Shown piece by piece: positions 23,636 through 33,790 of a stretch of 64,000 nt of DNA. A program made the position numbers and the translations under genes. The stretch lies in assembly GCA_963854835.1 (NCBI GenBank), contig OY978529.1:3382501-3446500 (forward strand), in the 5' to 3' direction. Positions within the stretch are counted from its first letter, which is position 1. Each line of letters starts with the position of its first letter. This stretch comes from Megamerina dolium. Its lineage: Eukaryota > Arthropoda > Insecta > Diptera > Megamerinidae. The notes under the pieces are model-generated. The model was not told the DNA's origin and did no database searches. It worked only from the letters and a program-made list of their open reading frames with translations.

Positions 23636-23739
23636 AAACTATAACATTAAATGAATAGGTCAACATTTCAAAAAATCACGTTTGAAAGCTTTCATTATCT
23701 GAGCACGAAATCTAAGATCTAACGAAAACTGTTCTGACC

Positions 23740-23900
23740 AACTGAAATTGCTTGCGTAGTTGGACGATTATGTAAACCATAATCTCCTCTTAAAGCACGA
23801 TATGTGGCTGTGTCAGAATCACCATTTTTGTAGTAGGTTTTTACAATTTTAATGCATTGTGCGATAGTTAAGCGATCCATTTTCGCAAATGTCAGACTTT
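23740..23900 (-). mobile_element. Transposase N-terminal HTH remnant
   Basis: The minus strand reads MDRLTIAQCIKIVKTYYKNG, then TYRALRGDYGLHNRPTTQAI. This matches the plan of the first helix-turn-helix of IS630/Tc1/mariner-superfamily transposases (QRIEIVKxYYxNG, then a GRHNRPSE-like end). It may be an inverted piece of the element that starts at 24270. Confidence 0.65.
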
Positions 23901-24269
23901 GAACTGAAAAAGAAAGAAATTGTTTTAACAACTCAGTTTGACAGATGTCGAATTCTAGCCCTATACTTTTGAAACCGCGAAATGGATAACCCTTTATATT
24001 GGATTTCACCATAGAAAACGTAAGACTTCAAATTATAGATTTTCACGAAATCAAGCTGAAAACCTCACATAACGTTCAAACACCAAAAATATGAATCAAT
24101 AAGTCCATGAAAATTTAAATAACAAACTCTTTATCGGACAAAAAAACAGTTTTCATGTTCACAAGAACTCATCCAAATTTTTAAGCAAACCTATCAAATA
24201 ATTTTTATTGCTTATGCCGAGCTTTTTCGTAAAAAATGGAAAAGAAAATGAATTTCATGTAATCAAGTG

Positions 24270-25500
24270 TGGTACTTTTTTATCGATTTAAATCTACATT
24301 ATCGACCCTTTTCCGCCATATTTTGTGTCATTGTCATCGTGACAGTATAGGCAACGCATTGAAATCGTCGAATTTTGGATATGAAATTCCAAGTCTATGG
24401 TGCAAACGCTACGATCGATTTACCAAAAATGGGATCACAATCACCACATTAGTGAAACAACTGTGCGCAACATTGTGAATAAATTTTATCAAACTGGGTC
24501 CATACATGATGTTCCAAAGTCAATCAGAATGCGGAATGCACGCAATGTGGAAAATATTGCTGCCGTAAGTTGAAGTGTCGTCGAGTCCCTCGAAATGTCT
24601 ATTCGCCATCGTTCGCAACGATTTCCACGATTGCTGAAAATGATGATATTTTGCAAAAAATCTTTTCGGACGAAGCTCATTTCCACCTCGGCGGCTATGT
24701 TAACAAGTAAAACTGCCGTCTCTGGGGCTCGACAAATCCACACGTCATTGTTGAGGAGCCAATGTATCCACCGCGAGTCACTGTTTGGTGCAGTTTATGG
24801 ATCGGAGGCATCATCCGGCTGTAGCTTTTCGAAGATGAGGACGGAAACACCGATAATCTCAATTCTGAACGGTACCGCACTATGTTCGAGGACTATTTTG
24901 TGCCGGTGGTTGAAGCTCAGGGTCTTCATGATATGTAGTTTCAACAGAACGGCGCTACATCACACACAACTCGCCTCAATTTGGACTTATTGTGTCGCAA
25001 ATTCCCGAACCGTGTAATTTTTTGTCGCGGAGATGTGAATTTGCCCCCCGATTATGATATGTTACGCTGAGGTTTTCACACATAATCCTATTGTAAATCC
25101 TATTTGGAAAAATTCCGAACCGTTTGCATTTTATTCTTACCACAATGTCGTGGCGACAATTTTTCCGAATGCGCGCAAAGTCATTCATATCAATTACTTT
25201 GAAAATACGCTGAGCTACTTGATCGATTCGACACCGATTGCAACTAAAACCACCCCATTTGCAGAGGAAAAATGTAATATTACAACGGAACAACGCACTG
25301 GCATATAAGTCCCCAGTAGCAAAGACAAAATTACATGAATTAGGACATGAATTGCTCCTTCACCCAGCCCATTCTCCAGATTTAGCCCCTTGAGACTATC
25401 TACGGTTTCCAAACATGAAGCAATGATTCGGCCGTAAGAGATTTGAAATGAACGCCTATTTTGATTGCCTCTAGAAATCTTATTATATTTGGAGGTCATA
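24270..25500 (+). mobile_element. Tc1/mariner-superfamily transposase remnant, plus strand
   Basis: Plus-strand pieces in order: RIEIVEFW, SETTVRNIVNKFYQTGSIHD, RNARNVENIAAV, SIRHRSQ (deletion), KIFSDEAHFHLGGYVNK (first catalytic Asp), WGSTNPHVIVEEPMYPPRVT with VWCSLW, SERYRTMFEDYFVPVVEAQG, FQQNGATSHT (second Asp context altered to Asn), LLCRKFPNRVIFCRGDV. Multiple frameshifts and stops make it a pseudogene. It lies in the last Sema1a intron. Confidence 0.8.
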
Positions 25501-26295
25501 AAGAAAATGGAGAAATATTTAAAAGATGTTTAAATTTTACTAATTACTACACAATACAAACATTAGGGTTAAGGTTTTTTGAAGTAACTCGTTTCTACTC
25601 AGTAGTTTTCGTAGTCAAAATTCTGTATTTCATAGAAACAGAACAGTTAGATTGATGGAAAACCATTTTTCAATTCATAAAAACATGAATTGAAATGAAA
25701 TCAATTTAATGGCACCTACATACAAAATGTATGATACAACAAGTATGATGGAATATGTATGGCATAGTTTCCTTACGCTAAACACGTAATCAAAACTTTA
25801 TTGAAACATATTTTTTTAATTCATTAAAAAAATCTTGACATTATAAAAAATGCCCATATTATTTTAAAGAAATTTGTTAAAATTTCAAAAAAAAAAACGT
25901 TTAGTTTTGTTCAATAACAATATTGTATGTCAGCATTTCTGATGCAACATGTTTGATACAACATGTATGATACGACATGTTTCATACAGCATGTATGATG
26001 CAACATGTTCGCTTTCAAAATTATTTCAATTCTCTTGGTTAAATTTTTACAAAACATACAGACAGATAATTTTTTTAAGAAAACCCATTTATCCAACACG
26101 TTTGATGAACATAATGTCATACATACTAGTATGTCAAACACATAAAAAATTACAATTACAATATAAATATATTAATTACAATTTTGAAATAATTTAAATA
26201 TTTATAAAATAGTAATAATAGTAATTCGCTTCCTCTCTCTCTCTCTCTCTCTCTCTATCTTGCACCATCGCTGTGTTGCACATTTACTTTATTAG
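25501..26295. other. End of last intron: 14-bp repeats and pyrimidine tract
   Basis: At 25938-26010 five 14-bp units of GAT(A/G)C(A/G)(A/G)CATGT lie in tandem. A (CT)n tract at about 26233-26256 precedes the acceptor TTTATTAG at 26288-26295. No gene was seen. Confidence 0.6.
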
Positions 26296-26480
26296 TAACT
26301 CAGCATCGTTCGAATAGTCCACAACAACAACAACAACAACATCAACAGCAACAACATCAGCACTCGAGTTCTGGCTCATCGCCGGTTATGTCAAATAGTA
26401 GTTCTAGTCCAGCGCCACCATCGAGTAGTCCCAGTCCGCAAGAGAGCCCTAAGAATTGCAGTTATATTTATCGTGATTGA
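26296..26480 (+). CDS. Sema1a: Semaphorin-1a last exon, main stop
   Basis: The first two bases complete a Val codon from the previous exon (G+TA). The exon reads TQHRSNSPQQQQQ, a Gln/His-rich run, SSSGSSPVMSNSSSSPAPPS, SPQESPKNCSYIYRD, then TGA (26478-26480). The C-terminus is the same as I recall for Drosophila Sema1a. The Ser/Pro-rich stretch is a likely phosphorylation region (inference). The frame remains open after the stop; see the next entry. Confidence 0.93.
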
Positions 26481-27602
26481 TTGATATGTAATACCAAATC
26501 GATGCCATTATTATTACATAAGACAAAACCGACAACATCAACAACAACAACAACAACAACAACTACTACTACTACTACTACAACTACTACTACCATTGCA
26601 ACTACAATTAATACGTCTACAACTACAATACCAAATATGTCAACACGATCACAGCAGCGATCAACCACGAAAGTTGTTAAATCAGTGCCGGCCACACCTG
26701 CAGCAACAATCACAACAACAAATTTTATGCCATCCCCACAACAACACCAATATAATTCTATATCGCATGGTTATCCAAATTTCACGCTCGACTTCAACGA
26801 TGATCACAGTTCATCGGATGAGTTTGGCGAATTTGAGAGAGCATTCAATAATAATAATAACAACAACAACAAAGGTGATAATGATGATGATCAAGATGAT
26901 GAGGATGACGATGAGGACGATGATGATGCTGATGATGATGATGATGATGATGATGACATCGATGAAGCTCAAAATGTTGACGATGACGATGAGGATGAGG
27001 AAGATGAAGAATTCGATATTGATGAGAACTCATCGTTGGCTATGATTACTCCGCCACCACCACCATATGATACATCACATCATCGTTATCATCATCATCA
27101 TCATCATCATCATTATCATCGACAGCAGCGTAGACGGCCACAGCGACATCGACAACGTGAACATGAAAACATTTCATCGCAAGAAGGTGCAAATACCATC
27201 GCAACCTCAGGAGAAAGTTCCTCCACGGCACCACTGCAGCAAACATCCTCAACAAGACGTAAATTTCTCTTTCATAATCGTGAAATATTCAATATTAGCA
27301 ATGCTTCGAATTCGAATGTCTCGAACTCAAAGTCTCGCAATTCGAATAATAATACTGCTCAACAACAGCCGCCGCAAGCGACGACGCCGAGTAGCTGCAG
27401 TTTCGCTAGCGCCATCACACCGACAAAGCTGAGTGCAGCAGCGGCTGCCATGTTTGCCGCCCCACAAATGGTTCAGCTCAATCGTAAATGGACAAATTTA
27501 CATCGTAAACGGCGTCGACGCAATTCAAGTTCTGGCGATTCGAAAGAGCTCGATAAATTGGTGTTGCAATCAGTCGATTGGGATGAGAATGACATCTACT
27601 GA
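26481..27602 (+). CDS. Sema1a: In-frame 373-codon extension after the Sema1a stop (readthrough candidate)
   Basis: Directly after TGA, in the same frame, the sequence is open to TGA at 27600-27602. Regions in order: a Thr run (about residues 18-36), SRSTTKVVKSVPATPAA-like basic/Thr part, DEFGEFERAF, an Asn run, an Asp/Glu-rich tract (about residues 130-185), TPPPPPYD, a His run, an Arg-rich part, a Ser/Asn-rich part, KLSAAAAAMFAAPQMVQLN, KRRRR, and a unique acidic end with VDWDENDIY. Part is microsatellite-like, but the last about 150 codons are not. An in-frame alternative start at TTG or ATG is unlikely in an animal 3' UTR. Translation by readthrough, an unseen splice form, or chance remain possible. 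Confidence 0.5.
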   Translation: MICNTKSMPLLLHKTKPTTSTTTTTTTTTTTTTTTTTTIATTINTSTTTIPNMSTRSQQRSTTKVVKSVPATPAATITTTNFMPSPQQHQYNSISHGYPNFTLDFNDDHSSSDEFGEFERAFNNNNNNNNKGDNDDDQDDEDDDEDDDDADDDDDDDDDIDEAQNVDDDDEDEEDEEFDIDENSSLAMITPPPPPYDTSHHRYHHHHHHHHYHRQQRRRPQRHRQREHENISSQEGANTIATSGESSSTAPLQQTSSTRRKFLFHNREIFNISNASNSNVSNSKSRNSNNNTAQQQPPQATTPSSCSFASAITPTKLSAAAAAMFAAPQMVQLNRKWTNLHRKRRRRNSSSGDSKELDKLVLQSVDWDENDIY

Positions 27603-28200
27603 TCACTTTGGGGTGCATGGGCTGCTCAATTCTACATTCTTTTCTCATACTCTACTTGATGTTGGTTATTCTAAAGGAGATTTTTCTGTTCATAACAACT
27701 CATTGAGATTCTTCGATTTAGTTGAATTTTTTTCATTCGAATATAAATACGATCGATAAGACGACGACGACGACGACGACGACGACGAAAAATATTCTTA
27801 TAATTATAAATAATTTGTAATTTTAGATTTGAAATTTTTTGTTATAGAAACTAATTATATTCATCTTCTCATGGAATTATTATATTCCATTCCATTTAAG
27901 TACGTACGCACATTTTCTTTCATTTTATTGTATAAATTATTTGTTGTTAAAATATTGATAATGATGCCTTTTATTACATATTGTACAATATAATTTGTTA
28001 ATAATGTATGATCAATTATGTATAATTTATAATTGGCAATTGAAGCTGGTCACCAACTTTATTTGGTGCAATTGAATTGAATTGAATTGAATCGAGTGTT
28101 GGTCGATGATAGAGTCGATGATAGAGCTGGTTTCATAGTTTCAAATAGTCATATATGTTTTGAATCACAATAAGCCAAATTATATTAAAATTATAATACA
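27603..28200 (+). other. Sema1a: Probable proximal 3' UTR of Sema1a
   Basis: AT-rich sequence follows the extension, with a (GAC)n run at 27757-27788. No exact polyadenylation site can be set by eye. Confidence 0.4.
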
Positions 28201-30500
28201 GATCTTCTAATCCACTAATCTACTTAAATCTGGATATCTGCTAGAATAACAATCGATAACTAATCGATTCGATTTTCACATATGTGGTGAATATTAGATT
28301 TCCCAAAAACTATAGAATCTCTTTTAACTTATGATAATGCTTTTCTCTGACGACGATATTTAGTGAAATTATTCCATTTGATAAATTCAAACTTCATAAT
28401 CGATATAAAGAGATTTAAGCTAGAAATCGAATAGAACACTTCATACCTTTTTGGTTTCAAATGTAAGCTTATAAATAAAAATCGCTCATATTTTTTCAAA
28501 TATGATAAGATATTTCCCAAAATCTAACGAATGATATATACGATAATTTTTTTTCCCCCGGGATATTATTGAAAAAGATCTATTGTTCAATAGATTGAAA
28601 ATCGACTAGTATCGACTAGAATGTTCGACTAATAAACGATAATCAAATAAAATCAATAGTTTGTTAATAAACGACTATAGTCAATCTATAGTCAAACGAC
28701 TACAATTAACTACAATCGAAGCTATTCGACTTTGAAATATTTCGAAAATCTTTTAACCAAAAATTGTTATGAAATAATGTCCATCGTACAATATTTTATA
28801 TTGTAATTTATTGGAAATGCATATCGATATATTATAAATATATGAATAATGCAATATCAGCTGATAATCGATAAACGACTGAAGTCAATTAACAATTTGT
28901 CCACTGATTCTTTTGATTGATTATAAAAATATTGAAATATGTTGTTTTATATTCGATCAGCGAAATAAATAAAAAAAAAATCTACAATCGACAATGTTCG
29001 AATGTAATATTCGATATCACTAATGCTAGCCTAAAATTTTGGGTAGCTGAAAAAGACAATTTCACCATAAAACGCTTCGATTATTTTCGAGATTAATTCA
29101 TTCGACATTTTTCAGTATATCGGCGTAAGTTAAGTTGATAATCGACTATGTTCGAATATTGACATGAACTTGAATAATTATGTACAATCGAAGCTATTCG
29201 ACTTCAAAATATTTCGAAAATTTCTTAGCCAAAAATGGTTATGAAATAATGTCCATCGTATAATATTTTATATTGTAATTTTATTGAAATGCATATATTA
29301 TATATGAGTAATGCAATAATAATCGACTAAGTATGTTCGAATAATACTACTCGATAAACGACTAAAGTCAATCGACAAATTTTTCCACTGATACTTTTGA
29401 TTGAATAGAAAAATATTGAAATATGTAGTTCTAATTATCGATCAGCGATACAAAAAAAAAAAAAAAAATGACAATCGATATTGTTCGAATGTAATATTCG
29501 ATATCACTTCGATATCACAGCCTCAAATTTTGAGTAGCTGAAAAAGAAAATTTCGCCATAAAACGCTTCGATTATTAAATGCAACCGACATTGTTCACTG
29601 ATTCTTTTAATTGAATATAAAAATATCGAAATATGTTGTTTTATATTTGTTGATCAATGCAACCGACATTGTTCACTGATTCTTTTAATTGAATATAAAA
29701 ATATCGAAATATGTTGTTTTATATTTGTTGATCAGCGAAATAAATAAAAAAAAAAAACCGTCAATCGAAAATGTTCGAATGCAATATTCGATATCACTAG
29801 TGCCAGCCTCAAATTATGGGTAGCTGAAAAAGAATATTTCTCCATAAAACGTTTCGATTATTTTCGATATTAATTCATTCGACATTTTTCAGTATATCGG
29901 CATAAGTTAAGTTGATAATCGACTATGTTCGAAAATTGACATTAACTGGAATGAGAGTGGGTAATGAATTAATCATTTATAATAAGACTATCGATTGATT
30001 AATTACTTTGCGACATATTCAATTAAAACTTGAATTATACTCTGAACTTCAGTGACTCAAAAATCGACTCGGATTCGACTATCATATTTCATTGAATTTA
30101 CAATTGGTAATTGGATTTAAAAAATGATCATAATCGACTATATTCGAATGATGTGCATTTGCTAATCGATTGACTCCGATTGATAGTTGATAGTCGATTA
30201 TAATCGATTAATCATCATAAGAGACGAATTATTTCGATTAACTATTCTTCGTATATTGTAATTGAATTAAAATGTGTATATTTCTAAGACCTAAATTCTT
30301 CTATGATAACGAATATACTCGAATTCTCACATAATATTCGAAAATTGACTACATTCTACATTCGATAATATTTCAATGGATTTTGAATTGAAATTGAAAT
30401 TGAATTAAATTCGATTGTATTCCAAATTGATCATCGACCATGATCAAATATCGACTAGACTCGATTCATTGTTCAAAATGTATGATATTTGAGTATCAAC
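28200..30500. repeat. TCGA-rich region with ~470-bp tandem duplications
   Basis: ACAATCGAAGCTATTCGACT occurs at about 28713 and 29184, and the segment CGAATGTAATATTCGATATC at about 28998, 29485 and (CGAATGCAATATTCGATATC) 29775. Units are therefore about 470-490 bp, with a shorter third. A 77-bp unit (CCGACATTGTTCACTGATTC) is itself duplicated at 29584 and 29661. The whole region is dense in ATCGA, TCGAT and CGACTA words. No coding frame was seen. Confidence 0.8.
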
Positions 30501-31849
30501 CATTTATAAGTGACACTTAATTGATCAATATTTTTTGACATATTATAATTGAAACTGGAAAAATGAAATGGCTTATGGACACTCAATTTTGTTATATTAA
30601 ATATAAATTTTTTTGTTTTTGATTTTTTATTTCAATTCAAACACTAATTATTAAGATATTTATTCAAAGTACAATTGCATATTTTTTCACTTTTTATTTG
30701 CTTTTAATTTTTAATTATATCATATATACATATATACTATGTATGCGTTATTTTGCATGCATATTACATAGCATTTAATTATACATAATTATAATACAAA
30801 CAATTATATTAGACGAAGAAGATGAACAAGAGCATTTAAATATTGTATAAATATTAATTTGAAAGAAAAAAAAACAAAACATTATAATCATAATATCAAT
30901 AATATAGTAGTCATTATATCGGCTGTTGTAATCGTCATCATTATAAATATAAGCATTAAATATTATATAGTACTTTATATATATATAGCAATTACAATAC
31001 CAATAGAAATTGAACGATTACTTCAGCTGACAATTCAAAAAAAAAAAAATAAAATAAAATAATACATAAATTAAATAAATAAATAAATAAAAATTATAAT
31101 TATTTTAATTTTTTTATATTTTTTCAATATTTTTGTATTTATTTATTTCACTTTTGTTGTTACATTTTTTAAGAAATTGTTTGAATAATCAATGGAATAA
31201 TCAATATTTGAAGGATTTCACTAAAGTGGAGTGTTGCATTGAAGCAATAGTAATGGCTCTGAGTACGTAAAAAAAAATCAATCGTTAACGATTATGTATT
31301 TCAAACTATTCCTAGAAACATTTCAAATTTTTATCAATAATAATTATTATAAAATGTAGAACATAAAAACATAAAAGTTAAAATTTACATAATTTAAAGA
31401 AGAAAATATAAAATGAAAATAAAAAAATGTATTTTCATCAACGAAAAAAAAAAAAAAACAAATGTAGTAATTTTCATAAAAAAAAAACTATAAAAATTCA
31501 TTTAAACTATAAGAAAATTTTTTGAGAGCTGCAATGATCTTATATATACATATATATACATCTACAGAAAGAGCTACAAATAAGAAAATATTAAAAAAAA
31601 AAATCATGTCAACAACAACTCAAACACAATAAAAAAAAAAAACACAAGCTACGTAAAGTAAGGTGGGTTAAATTGTATGGCACGAAATTTAACTATCTGG
31701 TTCAATGAAAAACATAAAATTTGAATAATTTTCAGTATTTCTTTCCCAAGAAGCATAAAGAAATTTCTGATATCGATTCGCCTATTTTTGAGTTTTCTAC
31801 AAAACCATCAAATATTTCAAAGGGGATTGGTCAAAAATTTCACTGTTCT
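30501..31849 (+). other. A-rich, 3'-UTR-like or intergenic DNA
   Basis: There is no gene. The plus strand is rich in poly-A and TATA runs (31030-31090, 31444-31460, 31630-31642). Confidence 0.4.
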
Positions 31850-31966
31850 AAAGGTGATTCCTTCCTTATGGATGCTGGACTTACAGAAATACTCTAGTCC
31901 ATGATGGGGTACACAACAGACCTAGGGTTGCAGTGGAAAACAACCCTCTAATAATATAATAATAAT
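31850..31966 (+). mobile_element. LINE 3' end with (TAA)n tail
   Basis: CTTATGGATGCTGGACTTAC, AGAAATACTCTAGTCCATGA, CAGACCTAGGGTTGCAGTGG and ACAACCCTCTAATAATATAA are the plus-strand counterpart of 55363-55460. It is only the 3' terminus, with TAA repeats as in I-like LINEs. Confidence 0.75.
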
Positions 31967-31969
31967 AAG

Positions 31970-33790
31970 GGCGATTCCTGGGTTATTTGTAAGTTTTCAG
32001 ATTTTTTACATTCATTTTGTATGGGTTGTCACTTTAACGGGTGGAGAAACGTAGTCAGCATATTCGAAGGAAATATTGAGGCAGAAAAATTACTGGGGGG
32101 TCCGCTATAGATTTTACACCAGGAAAATGACTTCTCATTAGCTATGAACCTTCTGTGTTAATATTGTATAGCAGTCCCCTTAAGGGATAATAGAGATAGG
32201 GAGTAAAAAGTTTAGAGTTTAAAGGAAATGGCGAGGCGGTAAAATTAGTTGGGGATCGATGGTGTATTTTCGTCCACATTTCTTCCACACAGACTTACCT
32301 CTATCCCCGTCACTTATGGGAACTCCCATACAAAGTGGCCGAAAAGCATCTGAAAATCGGCAAGAATTGCCCAGGAATCGCTCTTAGAGCGAAAACACAT
32401 ATAACTGGTCCCAATTATTATTGTTTATCAACATTTCCTCCAAACCGACTTACCTTCTATCTGGCCTCTCTAAATGGATTTCTATGCAAAAGTAGTGTAG
32501 AAACATCTGAAAATCGATAAATGGTGTCCAGGAATTACCCCTAGACCGACAAAACTTATGACTGGACGTCACTATTTTTTCCCACTCAACAATACCTCCT
32601 CACCCACTTACTTTCATCACCCCTATCTAAAGGGTCTTCCATATAAAATGACAGAAAAACATCTGAAAATCGAGAAGAGGTGCGCAGAAGTTGCCCCTAC
32701 AACGATAAAACGTATGCCCAACATTTTCTCCGAACACATTTATACCTATGGCGCTCCTCCGAACAAATACTCATACAAAATGTCCGTAAAACATCTGGAA
32801 ATTGGCAATAAGTAAACCGGTGGCATTTCTTGTAGACTTTCATTACTTTTTCTTGATCAATATTTCCTCGAAACTTACCCTTTATCTCTCCCCTTTAAGG
32901 AGATTTCCATACAAAATGACCGAAAACACCGACAAAGGTGCACAGGAATAGCCCCTAAAGCAATAAAACCTATAAATGACCTCCATTATTTTTTATGCCC
33001 AATATTTTCTTCAAACATATGTATCTACTTACCGCCCATCTCCCGACTTGGAAGAAACTCTCATACAAAATGACCGTAAAACATCTGAAAAACGAAAATA
33101 AGTTTCCAGAAAATTTCTGGTGGAATATCATTAGTTTTATTTACCTTCAATCTCGCCAACTTGAGGGGACTCCCATACAAAATGGCCCATAATCGCCTGA
33201 AAATTGACTATAGATGCCCAGGCATCATCTTTAAAGTGATAAAATATTTAGGTGTCCATAGTTAATTTACTCTCCTAAATATTTCCTCTAAAGAGACTTA
33301 TCCCCTATTTCTTCTTTTCAATGAACTTCCATCACAAAAAATCACAAAAAACAACTGAAAATCGATAAATAACTCCAAATATCGCCTCTACAGCAATGAA
33401 ATTTATGACAGAGCTCTATTAATTTTCTTATCAATATTTCTTTCGAACACACTTACCTCATAACTTTAACCCTCAAGGGCACTCCCATACAAAATGAACG
33501 AAAAACACTTGAAAATCGACCATAGATTATCGTGAATTGCTTCTAGAGCGGAGAAATGTATTGTGGGCCCTCATTCTTTTTTTCTTCTCAACATTTCCAA
33601 GAGCACTAAAACATCTGAAAATCTCCAATAGGTGCCTAGGAATTGGCTCTGAAGCTCTAAGGCTCTATGGTTGTCCTCTATTGCAATTTCCTCCCCAATG
33701 TTTCCTCTGAACTCCACTTTTTAGGGAGGCTTCCATATAAAATTATTGACTTTATTTTGTCCTCCTCGGAAAAAAATGCTTGAAATCATT
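31970..33790 (-). repeat. Tandem array C: ~100-160 bp units, mostly inverted relative to array B
   Basis: The first one or two units (31970-32200) run plus (CATTTTGTATGGGTTGTC). From about 32300 the complement runs, with AACTCCCATACAAA and AACATCTGAAAATCG. The latter word or its variants occur near 32345, 32503, 32657, 32789, 32923, 33079, 33190, 33350, 33504 and 33607. Spacings are 103-160 bp. It is non-coding; short open frames here are repeat by-products. Confidence 0.85.

Noticed and set aside
26596..27432. Other-frame open stretches over the Sema1a extension (Met/His/Ile-rich)
   Set aside because: They are shadows of trinucleotide runs; only the Sema1a frame is open throughout.
33001..33192. 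Open frames across the array C units
   Set aside because: They repeat with the array unit and are broken in most copies.
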